From an uncultured Moraxella sp. (GTDB taxonomy: Bacteria > Pseudomonadota > Gammaproteobacteria > Pseudomonadales > Moraxellaceae), in assembly GCA_937889485.1 (NCBI GenBank), contig CALAPG010000369.1:1-5842 (forward strand): a stretch of DNA of 5,842 bases, in the 5' to 3' direction. The translations under genes and the position numbers were made by a program. This document shows positions 1-4,689 of the stretch, one piece after another (positions within the stretch are counted from its first letter, which is position 1; the number at the start of each line of letters is the position of its first letter). Under the pieces are notes generated by a model. The model worked only from the letters and a program-made list of their open reading frames with translations. It was not told the DNA's origin and made no database searches.

Positions 1-313
1 TTTTCATAAAACACGTCCCCGCCACAATCATCACATCAGCTTGGCGCGGTGACGCACGAATAACCTCTGCACCAAACCGTGACAAGTCATGCACCCCTGT
101 CAAAGTCGTGGCATATTCCACATAACAACACGAAGTACCAAAGTTAAATGGCCACAAAGAATGTTTACGCCCCCAGTTGGCAAGGCTATGCGTCAAATCT
201 TCTAAACGCGTCATAACAACGTTTTTATTCAATTCCTCTTCATCAATAATTTGACGGGTTTGATCGGGGAATTTCTCTGCGTCGGGATTAGCGCGGGTCA
301 ATGTATATTTCAT
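1..313 (-). CDS. nuoB: NADH-quinone oxidoreductase subunit B, N-terminal part (cut by window edge)
   Basis: The first 104 codons of NuoB, the peripheral-arm subunit of respiratory complex I that carries Fe-S cluster N2, the last redox centre before ubiquinone. The start ATG at 313-311 opens with [16 protein letters not shown], a typical proteobacterial NuoB N-terminus. The diagnostic block [18 protein letters not shown] has the tandem cysteines Cys62-Cys63, two of the four N2 ligands, and runs on through [19 protein letters not shown] to VAGTCF near residue 100. The other two ligand cysteines (in MGAC and PGCPP in family members) lie beyond the left edge. A modest Shine-Dalgarno (TAAGGT on the minus strand, 330-325) lies 11 bases upstream. 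It lies 95 bases after nuoA on the same strand, so it is probably the second gene of the nuo operon. No defects are seen in the visible part. Confidence 0.97.
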   Translation of the reverse strand, partial: MKYTLTRANPDAEKFPDQTRQIIDEEELNKNVVMTRLEDLTHSLANWGRKHSLWPFNFGTSCCYVEYATTLTGVHDLSRFGAEVIRASPRQADVMIVAGTCFMK

Positions 314-370
314 AATAATCAATAACCTTAATATTTATCGCAACATGTCGCTTAATTTCACCAAAAACAG

Positions 371-401
371 CAAAAACTTTGCAAATTACGTTTTGCAAAG
401 T
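371..401 (-). promoter_or_regulatory. Hairpin with T-runs in the nuoA-nuoB gap (possible attenuator or processing site)
   Basis: On the minus strand ACTTTGCAAA (401-392) and TTTGCAAAGT (385-376) form a perfect 10-bp stem around a 6-base loop. The strand then reads TTTT, GCTG, and a further TTTTT before the nuoB ribosome site. The shape is that of an intrinsic terminator, but the stem has only three G/C pairs and the first T-run is short. It may reduce read-through from nuoA into nuoB, or mark an RNA processing or stability site inside the operon. The structure is seen directly; its function is inferred. Confidence 0.45.
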
Positions 402-408
402 CTAGGCA

Positions 409-942
409 TTAATTAATCACGTTATTGGTTGTGGTTTTATTCATGGCACCCGAAAGCTGTGCAGGTACTTTACCCGTAGGGTCAACTTCTAGTTCTTCAA
501 CGCCATCAAAGCGAGTGATATCGGCTAGATTAAAGCCAGCAGGGGCAGCAGAAAGGCGTTTGGGTTTTGGCTTACGGTCATTGGGCGACCAGTTAAGCGC
601 GCCTAATTTGAGTAGATAGTAAAGACCAATCAAAAGTTCGGCTACAAACAATACCACCGTAAAAAAGCCTAACCAACCCGCTTCTTTAACAGACACCGCA
701 TAGGTATAAAGATACAAAGCTTCTAAGTCAAAAATAACAAAGAAAATAGCGACAATATAAAATTTGGCAGACAAGCGAATTCTTGCGGTACCAACACTGA
801 CCACACCTGACTCAAAATTCTCTTGCTTTTGAAAGCCTTTAGAGGTACCACCTAACAATCTAGGTACAACGAGCATGAAAATACAAAGTCCTGCGGCTGC
901 TAAAATAAAAACAATCGCAGACCAATCAATGACTGGAATCAT
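409..942 (-). CDS. nuoA: NADH-quinone oxidoreductase subunit A (complex I membrane subunit)
   Basis: A small membrane subunit of complex I, next to the quinone-binding region where the peripheral arm meets the membrane arm. An open frame extends to a TTG at 960, but the start is set at ATG 942 because AGGAG (954-950) sits 7 bases upstream. This gives 177 residues. Three membrane helices are visible at roughly 7-30, 60-80 and 90-112. The conserved loop QENFESGVVSVGTARIRLSAKFY (residues about 40-62) and the acidic motif FDLEA at 71-75 are diagnostic for NuoA. After GALNWSP, a tail of about 55 residues follows, with a basic KPKPKR stretch and a block ITRFDGVEELEVDPTGKVPA that E. coli NuoA lacks; a similar tail is remembered in Acinetobacter. 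It is the first gene of the nuo operon, with nuoB following. A small hairpin (990-969) lies about 15 bases upstream of the Shine-Dalgarno. Confidence 0.96.
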   Translation of the reverse strand: MIPVIDWSAIVFILAAAGLCIFMLVVPRLLGGTSKGFQKQENFESGVVSVGTARIRLSAKFYIVAIFFVIFDLEALYLYTYAVSVKEAGWLGFFTVVLFVAELLIGLYYLLKLGALNWSPNDRKPKPKRLSAAPAGFNLADITRFDGVEELEVDPTGKVPAQLSGAMNKTTTNNVIN

Positions 943-1140
943 GAGGATACTCCTGGGCAATACCGCTAACCAAGCTGACGGGTCATTGGTATTATGTTGA
1001 GGATGATATTTATGACATTTTCACCTAGCATTGTTCAAGCTTTCAAGGCGTAATATCTTAAAAGGCGACATCAGACATTGCCATTGCAATGATATCGCTA
1101 CCAGCCAACAAGCTGTCCCGTTGCACGTCCATTGACCATT

Positions 1141-1146
1141 ATTATA
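1141..1146 (-). promoter_or_regulatory. Candidate -10 box for the nuo operon
   Basis: The minus strand reads a perfect TATAAT at 1146-1141, about 200 bases upstream of the nuoA start. At 16-18 base spacing there is no recognisable -35 hexamer (TAACTA at 17), so if it is used it may rely on an activator. An alternative weak pair nearer the gene, TTGAAC with CATAAA at 18 bases (between about 1039 and 1009), cannot be excluded. The plus strand also reads TATAAT at 1143-1148, so the box could serve either direction. Confidence 0.3.
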
Positions 1147-1204
1147 ATAGGTAATTAATTGGCTAGTTACTGTACAGGTTGGCTAAATTATGACTAAAAT
1201 TGGC

Positions 1205-1218
1205 GTGATCAACATCAA
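1205..1218. promoter_or_regulatory. FNR/Anr-like box upstream of nuoA
   Basis: GTGAT-CAAC-ATCAA matches the FNR/Anr consensus TTGAT-N4-ATCAA at 9 of 10 specified positions. Its centre lies about 77 bases upstream of the start point expected from the TATAAT at 1146-1141. Complex I operons are oxygen-regulated in other proteobacteria (FNR and ArcA in E. coli). A single near-consensus 14-mer in AT-rich DNA can arise by chance, so this remains a candidate. Confidence 0.3.
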
Positions 1219-1375
1219 AGTAATACAACCTACTCGCATCAATTGCTACGCTAATTATTATAAAAGTAACCAAATATTGCTGTTAACTGGCAAAAACATG
1301 GATAGTTTACTCATTTTATGTAAAAAATGCTAGTAGCAAGGCGCAATCTTCCTAAAAATCAGACCACCCCATCAC

Positions 1376-1399
1376 AAAAAAACCCTGCACATAGCAGGG
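1376..1399 (-). terminator. Intrinsic terminator of lolA
   Basis: On the minus strand CCCTGC (1399-1394), loop TATGT, GCAGGG (1388-1383) and seven T residues (1382-1376) form a classic GC-rich rho-independent terminator, 45 bases past the lolA stop. It separates lolA from the downstream nuo operon on the same strand. The plus strand has no T-run after the stem, so it acts in one direction only. Confidence 0.9.
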
Positions 1400-1444
1400 C
1401 ACCCATCACATATTAATTTTTTTAAAAATCAATTATTTATATAG

Positions 1445-2119
1445 TTATTGATTGATCACATCTACACCCTTTGGCGGCACAAAATTAAATTGAGTGCTAG
1501 CAATTGTTGTATTACGTTTTACATTAGAAAACCGAATAGTGGTAGTCTGTCCTAGGTTATCGTTTAATACCATCATAACAGGATTGCCGCTATTAAAGGC
1601 GATGCCCAAACTCTTAAAACTGGCATTGCTATTTTTTGGGTAAAGCACATAGTAATTTTTGGCAGAAATTGGCTGCGTCACAGTAAAGTTGGTGGCAATT
1701 TTGCTTGGGTCACCTGACAATAGTAAAGCAGGGGTATCACCCACTTGAGTATTGACATTTTGACGCGTGGCTTGGTTGAGATCTTTATCATAAATCCAAA
1801 GCGTATTGCCGTTTGCCACAATCAGCTGTGCTGCAGCGCCTTCAATCTGCCAACGAAATTGGTTGGGACGCTTGACTGACATCGTACCTGTAAAATTTTT
1901 GGTACCTTTACTTAGTCCTTTTGCGGTTGCCCCTGAGGTGCTTTGGCTAAAGTTTGCGCTCATGCTTTTGACATTGCTAAGAAGTTGGTTAAGGTTTTTT
2001 GCCGCACTGGCATTGTTCGCACTAGCGGCTTGTGCTGCCTGTAATCCTACCCCAAGTGGTGCTGTACTTAGTAAGAATACCGATAACGTGGCGGCAGCAG
2101 TTTTGTGAAAACTAAACAT
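1445..2119 (-). CDS. lolA: Outer-membrane lipoprotein carrier protein LolA (periplasmic chaperone)
   Basis: LolA accepts mature lipoproteins from the LolCDE exporter and carries them through the periplasm to LolB at the outer membrane. The open frame extends to a TTG at 2134, but ATG 2119 is preferred because AAGGA (2131-2127) lies 7 bases upstream. This gives 224 residues. A Sec signal peptide is clear: charged start MFSFHK, hydrophobic core ATLSVFLLSTAPLGV, and a likely cut after AQA at residue 31, with no lipobox cysteine. The core VKRPNQFRW (82-90) followed by GNTLWIYD (104-111) and QATRQ aligns with E. coli VKRPNLFNW and GKTLWFY; Arg84 corresponds to the functionally important Arg43 of mature E. 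coli LolA. The end FNFVPPKGVDVINQ matches the family's C-terminal strand. It appears monocistronic: terminators lie on both sides and no partner gene is adjacent. No convincing sigma70 promoter was found. Confidence 0.95.
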   Translation of the reverse strand: MFSFHKTAAATLSVFLLSTAPLGVGLQAAQAASANNASAAKNLNQLLSNVKSMSANFSQSTSGATAKGLSKGTKNFTGTMSVKRPNQFRWQIEGAAAQLIVANGNTLWIYDKDLNQATRQNVNTQVGDTPALLLSGDPSKIATNFTVTQPISAKNYYVLYPKNSNASFKSLGIAFNSGNPVMMVLNDNLGQTTTIRFSNVKRNTTIASTQFNFVPPKGVDVINQ

Positions 2120-2164
2120 GGTCAAATCCTTCAAAAAGTTGTGGGGTCATTGCTGTGCAGAGAG

Positions 2165-2183
2165 ACTGACTTATATGGTCAGT
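2165..2183. repeat. Inverted repeat in the lolA leader
   Basis: ACTGAC (2165-2170) and GTCAGT (2178-2183) are perfect 6-base arms around TTATATG. On the minus strand the centre reads CATATAA, about 50 bases before the lolA start. It could be an operator or a small leader hairpin; nothing in the sequence decides this. Confidence 0.35.
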
Positions 2184-2344
2184 GGTTAATCTTCTCTATC
2201 TTAATATGTCGCAGCTTGACGGTACATTTTGTGGTAATTGCTTGGCAAATAGCCTTGACGTATTAACCTATTGTGTGTGTTCGCTATTGTCGCTGATTTT
2301 TTCTTACCCGACTAGAGGCGGGTTGCAATGATTTTGGCGCAAGT

Positions 2345-2362
2345 TGTAACAAATGTAACAAA
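2345..2362. repeat. Tandem 9-base repeat TGTAACAAA x2
   Basis: Two exact head-to-tail copies of TGTAACAAA (2345-2353, 2354-2362). The pair is enclosed by CAAGTT (2340-2345) and AACTTG (2363-2368), which are inverted repeats of each other. It lies about 230 bases upstream of lolA. Function unknown; it could be a protein-binding site or a slippage product. Confidence 0.5.
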
Positions 2363-2493
2363 AACTTGTTTGCAAGAAATTTTGTGTTGCGGCTAATGCC
2401 TTGATACCACTACTACGTTACAGTGTATGGTAAATTTTTTGGTTGTGAGTCAACATGACTTGGCTAGCGATGTATGGTATATGTATGGGATAT

Positions 2494-2527
2494 AAAAAAA
2501 CCCAATAAGTGCTACTTATTGGGTTTT
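2494..2527 (-). terminator. Intrinsic terminator of the rplU-rpmA operon
   Basis: CCCAATAAGT (2501-2510) and ACTTATTGGG (2514-2523) form a perfect 10-bp stem with a 3-base loop; flanking A and T runs can extend it by four pairs. On the minus strand the stem is followed by seven T residues (2500-2494), starting about 20 bases after the rpmA stop. The plus strand has only four T after the stem, so any action in that direction would be weak. It implies that the operon ends after rpmA and does not continue into obg. Confidence 0.9.
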
Positions 2528-2546
2528 GGTTAAAAATGCGCTTGGA

Positions 2547-2807
2547 TTAAGACGCGTTTTCAACAAATACATAACGGCGGTTGAATTTACCTTTAACGGC
2601 AAATTTTACCACACCATCTGTCAAAGCAAATAAAGTATGGTCACGACCCATACCAACGCCTTCGCCTGCGTGGAATTCTGTGCCACGTTGACGCACGATG
2701 ATGTTACCAGCAACAACTTGTTGACCACCAAATACTTTTACGCCAAGCATTTTTGGGTTTGAATCACGACCGTTACGGGTAGAACCGGCTGCTTTCTTAT
2801 GTGCCAT
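2547..2807 (-). CDS. rpmA: 50S ribosomal protein L27 (bL27)
   Basis: A small basic protein of the large ribosomal subunit whose N-terminal tail reaches towards the peptidyl-transferase centre and helps place the tRNA acceptor ends. The full 86-residue sequence is present and of normal length. It starts [16 protein letters not shown], has the core [20 protein letters not shown] and [11 protein letters not shown], and ends with a [10 protein letters not shown] strand; all are family hallmarks. There is no N-terminal extension of the kind that is cleaved in Firmicutes. The start at 2807 is supported by AGGAG 7 bases upstream. It lies 42 bases after rplU on the same strand, the usual rplU-rpmA order, and is followed at once by a strong terminator. 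Confidence 0.98.
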   Translation of the reverse strand: MAHKKAAGSTRNGRDSNPKMLGVKVFGGQQVVAGNIIVRQRGTEFHAGEGVGMGRDHTLFALTDGVVKFAVKGKFNRRYVFVENAS

Positions 2808-2849
2808 GAGTTAGCTCCTAGCGATAAATGGGTGATATCAAAGCCAGTC

Positions 2850-3161
2850 TTAGGCGTTGATTGATTTGATTTTTAGCAAGGTGTACCATTGACGGTGACC
2901 TTGTTCTTTGTGGTAGTGTTTACGACGTTTGTGTTTAACGATACGTACTTTCTCGCCACGACCATGTTCAACCACTTCCGCTTCGACTACCGCACCGGCA
3001 ACCACTGGTTGACCGATTTTGATGTCTGCGCCGTCAACGACCATCAATACGTCTTCGATTTTGATGGTGTCGCCTTTTTCGGCTTTTAGCAATTCGACTT
3101 TTAACAATTCGTCTGGGGTGACACGATGTTGTTTACCACCACTTTTGATTACTGCATACAT
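2850..3161 (-). CDS. rplU: 50S ribosomal protein L21 (bL21)
   Basis: A large-subunit ribosomal protein that binds 23S rRNA. It is 103 residues long, like E. coli L21. The open frame runs upstream to a GTG at 3227, but the true start is ATG 3161: [14 protein letters not shown] is the universal L21 N-terminus, and GGAG lies 8 bases upstream. Further hallmarks are VLMVVDG, KIGQPVV, the block [20 protein letters not shown] (residues about 65-84) and GHRQWYT near the end. It is the first gene of the rplU-rpmA operon, with a sigma70-like promoter at 3282-3310 and a leader of about 110 bases containing a perfect short hairpin. It is divergent from ispB, as in E. coli. Confidence 0.98.
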   Translation of the reverse strand: MYAVIKSGGKQHRVTPDELLKVELLKAEKGDTIKIEDVLMVVDGADIKIGQPVVAGAVVEAEVVEHGRGEKVRIVKHKRRKHYHKEQGHRQWYTLLKIKSINA

Positions 3162-3239
3162 GTTGGTTGCTCCAAAAAACCCGTACACCGTGGCTACCAA
3201 CAGCGATAGCACTTGTAACGGATACACAGGGAAATCTGC

Positions 3240-3254
3240 TTATGCTCGGCATAA
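3240..3254 (-). promoter_or_regulatory. Hairpin in the rplU leader
   Basis: TTATGC and GCATAA are perfect 6-base arms around a 3-base loop, about 80 bases before the rplU start and inside the predicted leader RNA. A weaker alternative stem GCTC/GAGC (3244-3247 with 3258-3261) would exclude it. Ribosomal protein leaders are often autoregulatory, but there is no direct sign of that here. Confidence 0.35.
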
Positions 3255-3281
3255 ACAGAGCCTTAAATAGATAAGGGCGAA

Positions 3282-3310
3282 ATTTTACGGCTTTTTGACC
3301 AAAAAATCAA
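3282..3310 (-). promoter_or_regulatory. Sigma70-type promoter of rplU-rpmA
   Basis: On the minus strand TTGATT (3310-3305) and TAAAAT (3287-3282) are separated by exactly 17 bases. Each matches the sigma70 consensus well (4 of 6 and 5 of 6). The start point expected near 3275 gives a leader of about 114 bases before the rplU ATG. This is the best promoter in the window. Confidence 0.75.
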
Positions 3311-3356
3311 TCAATTTTGCCAATGATTTGTAATGATGTTTTTGACTTTTAACTTG

Positions 3357-3365
3357 TGCTATGAT
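3357..3365 (+). promoter_or_regulatory. Candidate extended -10 promoter of ispB
   Basis: TGC-TATGAT is an extended -10 element (TGn before a 5-of-6 -10 hexamer). The -35 at 17 bases (TGTTTT) is weak; a good TTGACT at 3342-3347 sits too close, at 12 bases. Extended -10 promoters tolerate a poor -35. The expected start near 3372 gives a leader of about 112 bases containing the hairpin at 3426-3444. Confidence 0.45.
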
Positions 3366-3425
3366 TTGTGCATTTCCTTTAACCCATCAATGGCTTATAC
3401 GCCCGCTCTATGAACTATTATTTGG

Positions 3426-3444
3426 TATTTTGTGGGACAAAATA
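3426..3444 (+). promoter_or_regulatory. Hairpin in the ispB leader
   Basis: TATTTTGT (3426-3433) and ACAAAATA (3437-3444) are perfect 8-base arms around a GGG loop, ending 40 bases before the ispB ATG. The stem is AT-rich and has no T-run after it, so it is not a terminator. It could be a DNA operator or an RNA structure; its role is unknown. Confidence 0.4.
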
Positions 3445-3484
3445 ATAACGCGTATTTGTTTGCCGTGAGCATAGTGAGCCCCTT

Positions 3485-4537
3485 ATGTCTTGTAACAATG
3501 TCCAAGCGCAAGAAAGCGCGTCTAAACTAAACGATACCTTTGATACAAAAGATACGAACAGCAATCCGATTAGCTATGGCCAAATTCAGTCTATCGTCGC
3601 GGATGACTTTGCGATTATGGATAAGCAAGTATTCGGTAGCCTAAATTCCAAGGTCAAACTGGTGATGGCTGTTAGCCAACACGTGATTGACGCGGGCGGC
3701 AAACGTATGCGCCCCTTGATTTCGCTACTATGCTCGCGTATCTGTGAGGATAAACCGTTTGAACCAGCGATGCATTTGGGTGCGATTACTGAGATGCTAC
3801 ACACGGCGACTTTGGTACATGATGATGTGATTGATGCCTCAGGTATGCGCCGTGGTAAACCCACCGCGAATGCGACTTGGGACAACCCAACTGCGGTGTT
3901 GGTTGGGGATTATCTGATTGCACGCGCGTTTAATTTATTGGTTGGCTTTGGCTCGTTGCCGCTGTTACAGCTATTCTCTGATGGTACCTGTGATATCGCG
4001 GAAGGTGAAGTGTTACAGCTACAGCACCAACACAATCCGCAGGCCACCGAAGATGATTATATGAAAATCATCGACGGCAAAACCTCGCGTCTGTTTATGA
4101 TGGCAAGCCAAGGCGTGAGTATCTTGCATAATCGCCCTGAGTTTGATGCGGCATTTGCTACGTTTGGGCAGCATTTTGGTAATGCGTTCCAAATCATTGA
4201 TGATGTCTTGGACTTTACCGGTGATAGCGCAGTCTTGGGTAAAAACGTGGGTGATGACATTGCCGAAGGTAAACCTACCTTGCCATTAATCAAGGCATTG
4301 GAAATGACGAGCGGTGACACGCACGAAACCTTACGTCTAGCGATTCAAACTGGTGAAGTCAAAGATAGCAGCGAAATCATTGATATCGTCAAAGCCAGTG
4401 GCTCGCTTGATTATTGTCGCAATAAAGCCTTGCAAGAAACTGCCCTAGCACGTGAGGCGGTACTGACGTTACCAGAGTCACAATATCGCCAAGGTTTGCT
4501 AGACTTGATGACTTTAGCTAGTCAGCGTTTATACTAA
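3485..4537 (+). CDS. ispB: Octaprenyl/polyprenyl diphosphate synthase (ubiquinone side chain)
   Basis: A trans-prenyltransferase that adds isopentenyl diphosphate units to farnesyl diphosphate to build the long tail of ubiquinone. It has 350 residues. Motifs in order: GGKRMRP at 71-77; the first aspartate-rich motif DDVID at 113-117 followed by MRRGKPTAN (121-129); GEVLQLQ near 174-180; GKTSRLF at 198-204; the second motif DDVLD at 239-243; and GKNVGDDIAEGKPTLPLI from 252. Ala108, five residues before the first motif, is small as in E. coli IspB, which fits a long-chain product. About 28 polar residues precede the point where E. coli IspB (323 residues) begins. An in-frame stop at 3446 and the lack of another upstream start support ATG 3485; the Shine-Dalgarno GTGAG (3474-3478) is weak. 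It is divergent from rplU. Exact chain length (C40 or C45) cannot be told from sequence alone. Confidence 0.95.
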   Translation: MSCNNVQAQESASKLNDTFDTKDTNSNPISYGQIQSIVADDFAIMDKQVFGSLNSKVKLVMAVSQHVIDAGGKRMRPLISLLCSRICEDKPFEPAMHLGAITEMLHTATLVHDDVIDASGMRRGKPTANATWDNPTAVLVGDYLIARAFNLLVGFGSLPLLQLFSDGTCDIAEGEVLQLQHQHNPQATEDDYMKIIDGKTSRLFMMASQGVSILHNRPEFDAAFATFGQHFGNAFQIIDDVLDFTGDSAVLGKNVGDDIAEGKPTLPLIKALEMTSGDTHETLRLAIQTGEVKDSSEIIDIVKASGSLDYCRNKALQETALAREAVLTLPESQYRQGLLDLMTLASQRLY

Positions 4538-4624
4538 TTTCAAGATTAGTGCTTGTAACTTGGTTAAGGTTGCCAATGAATTGACTTTATCTGTACTAAT
4601 TCATTGGTAACGTCATCAATTAGT
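4533..4624. repeat. Nested inverted repeats after ispB
   Basis: Three overlapping pairings lie at the 3' end of ispB. ACTAAT/ATTAGT (4533-4538 with 4545-4550) spans the stop codon. A 13-bp stem with one G-T pair (4570-4582 with 4598-4610) encloses a 15-base loop. ACTAATT/AATTAGT (4595-4601 with 4618-4624) uses part of the same right arm, so it competes with the 13-bp stem. No T-run follows, so this is not a standard intrinsic terminator. It may stabilise the ispB mRNA 3' end or bind a protein upstream of the hydrolase gene. Confidence 0.5.
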
Positions 4625-4689
4625 CATTTCGCTTTGTTACAGTGGTGCCAGTTTTCATTGATGTTTAATCAGCGCACTGTGAATAACGA

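Larger units (their letters stand above)
943..1444. other. Gene-poor region between lolA and nuoA: nuo control region
   Basis: About 500 bases without a convincing gene. It holds, from the lolA side, the lolA terminator (1376-1399), a palindrome TGCTA-G-TAGCA (1328-1338), an FNR-like box (1205-1218), a TTGGCTA direct repeat around the palindrome CTGTACAG (1159-1185), a TATAAT box readable on both strands (1141-1148), the palindrome CATTGCAATG (1082-1091), and a leader hairpin just before nuoA (969-990). Two short open frames (47 codons on plus at 1190-1333; 24 codons on minus at 1132-1058) are too weak to call as genes. Most of this is presumably the promoter and leader of the nuo operon. Confidence 0.6.
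2120..2546. other. Gene-poor region between rpmA and lolA: lolA upstream region
   Basis: About 430 bases without a supported gene. From the rpmA end it holds the rpmA terminator (2494-2527), three copies of TGTATGG (2424, 2471, 2482), the inverted repeat AGTCA-ACA-TGACT (2448-2460), a tandem 9-base repeat TGTAACAAA x2 (2345-2362) enclosed by CAAGTT/AACTTG, a short GC stem ACCCG/CGGGT (2306-2322), and an inverted repeat ACTGAC/GTCAGT (2165-2183) shortly before the lolA ribosome site. The lolA promoter must lie here, but no -35/-10 pair stands out. A 41-codon plus-strand frame from 2206 has no ribosome site and is not called. Confidence 0.6.
3162..3484. other. Divergent promoter region between rplU and ispB
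   Basis: About 320 bases with no supported gene. It carries the rplU promoter (3282-3310, minus), a candidate extended -10 for ispB (3357-3365, plus), a hairpin in the rplU leader (3240-3254) and a hairpin in the ispB leader (3426-3444). Both transcripts would have leaders a little over 100 bases long. A plus-strand 35-codon frame from 3361 and a minus-strand frame overlapping the rplU start were seen and set aside. Confidence 0.7.

Noticed and set aside
425..619. 64-codon plus-strand frame inside nuoA
   Set aside because: Antisense shadow of the well-supported nuoA gene.
943..960. TTG start for nuoA at 960
   Set aside because: The AGGAG ribosome site lies inside that extension and is correctly spaced for ATG 942.
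1120..1148. Plus-strand promoter with TTGCAC and TATAAT
   Set aside because: The -35 matches only 3 of 6 positions and there is no well-supported plus-strand gene downstream.
1806..2108. 100-codon plus-strand frame opposite lolA
   Set aside because: Hydrophobic shadow of the LolA signal peptide and core on the other strand.
2120..2134. TTG start for lolA at 2134
   Set aside because: AAGGA lies within it at the right distance for ATG 2119, and the signal peptide is normal from there.
2306..2322. ACCCG/CGGGT stem as a terminator
   Set aside because: Only 5 bp with an 8-base loop, and no T-run after it on either strand.
2206..2331. 41-codon plus-strand frame (MSQLDGTFCGNC...)
   Set aside because: No ribosome site, no promoter, and antisense to the lolA upstream region; most likely chance.
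3162..3227. Upstream GTG extension of rplU giving 125 residues
   Set aside because: L21 proteins start [15 protein letters not shown] 3161 has GGAG 8 bases upstream, and the extension overlaps leader sequence.
3019..3270. 83-codon plus-strand frame opposite rplU
   Set aside because: Antisense to L21, low-complexity residue mix, no ribosome site.
3361..3468. 35-codon plus-strand frame (MICAFPLTHQW...) ahead of ispB
   Set aside because: Its ATG lies inside the candidate -10 box, so the ispB transcript would not include it, and it has no ribosome site.
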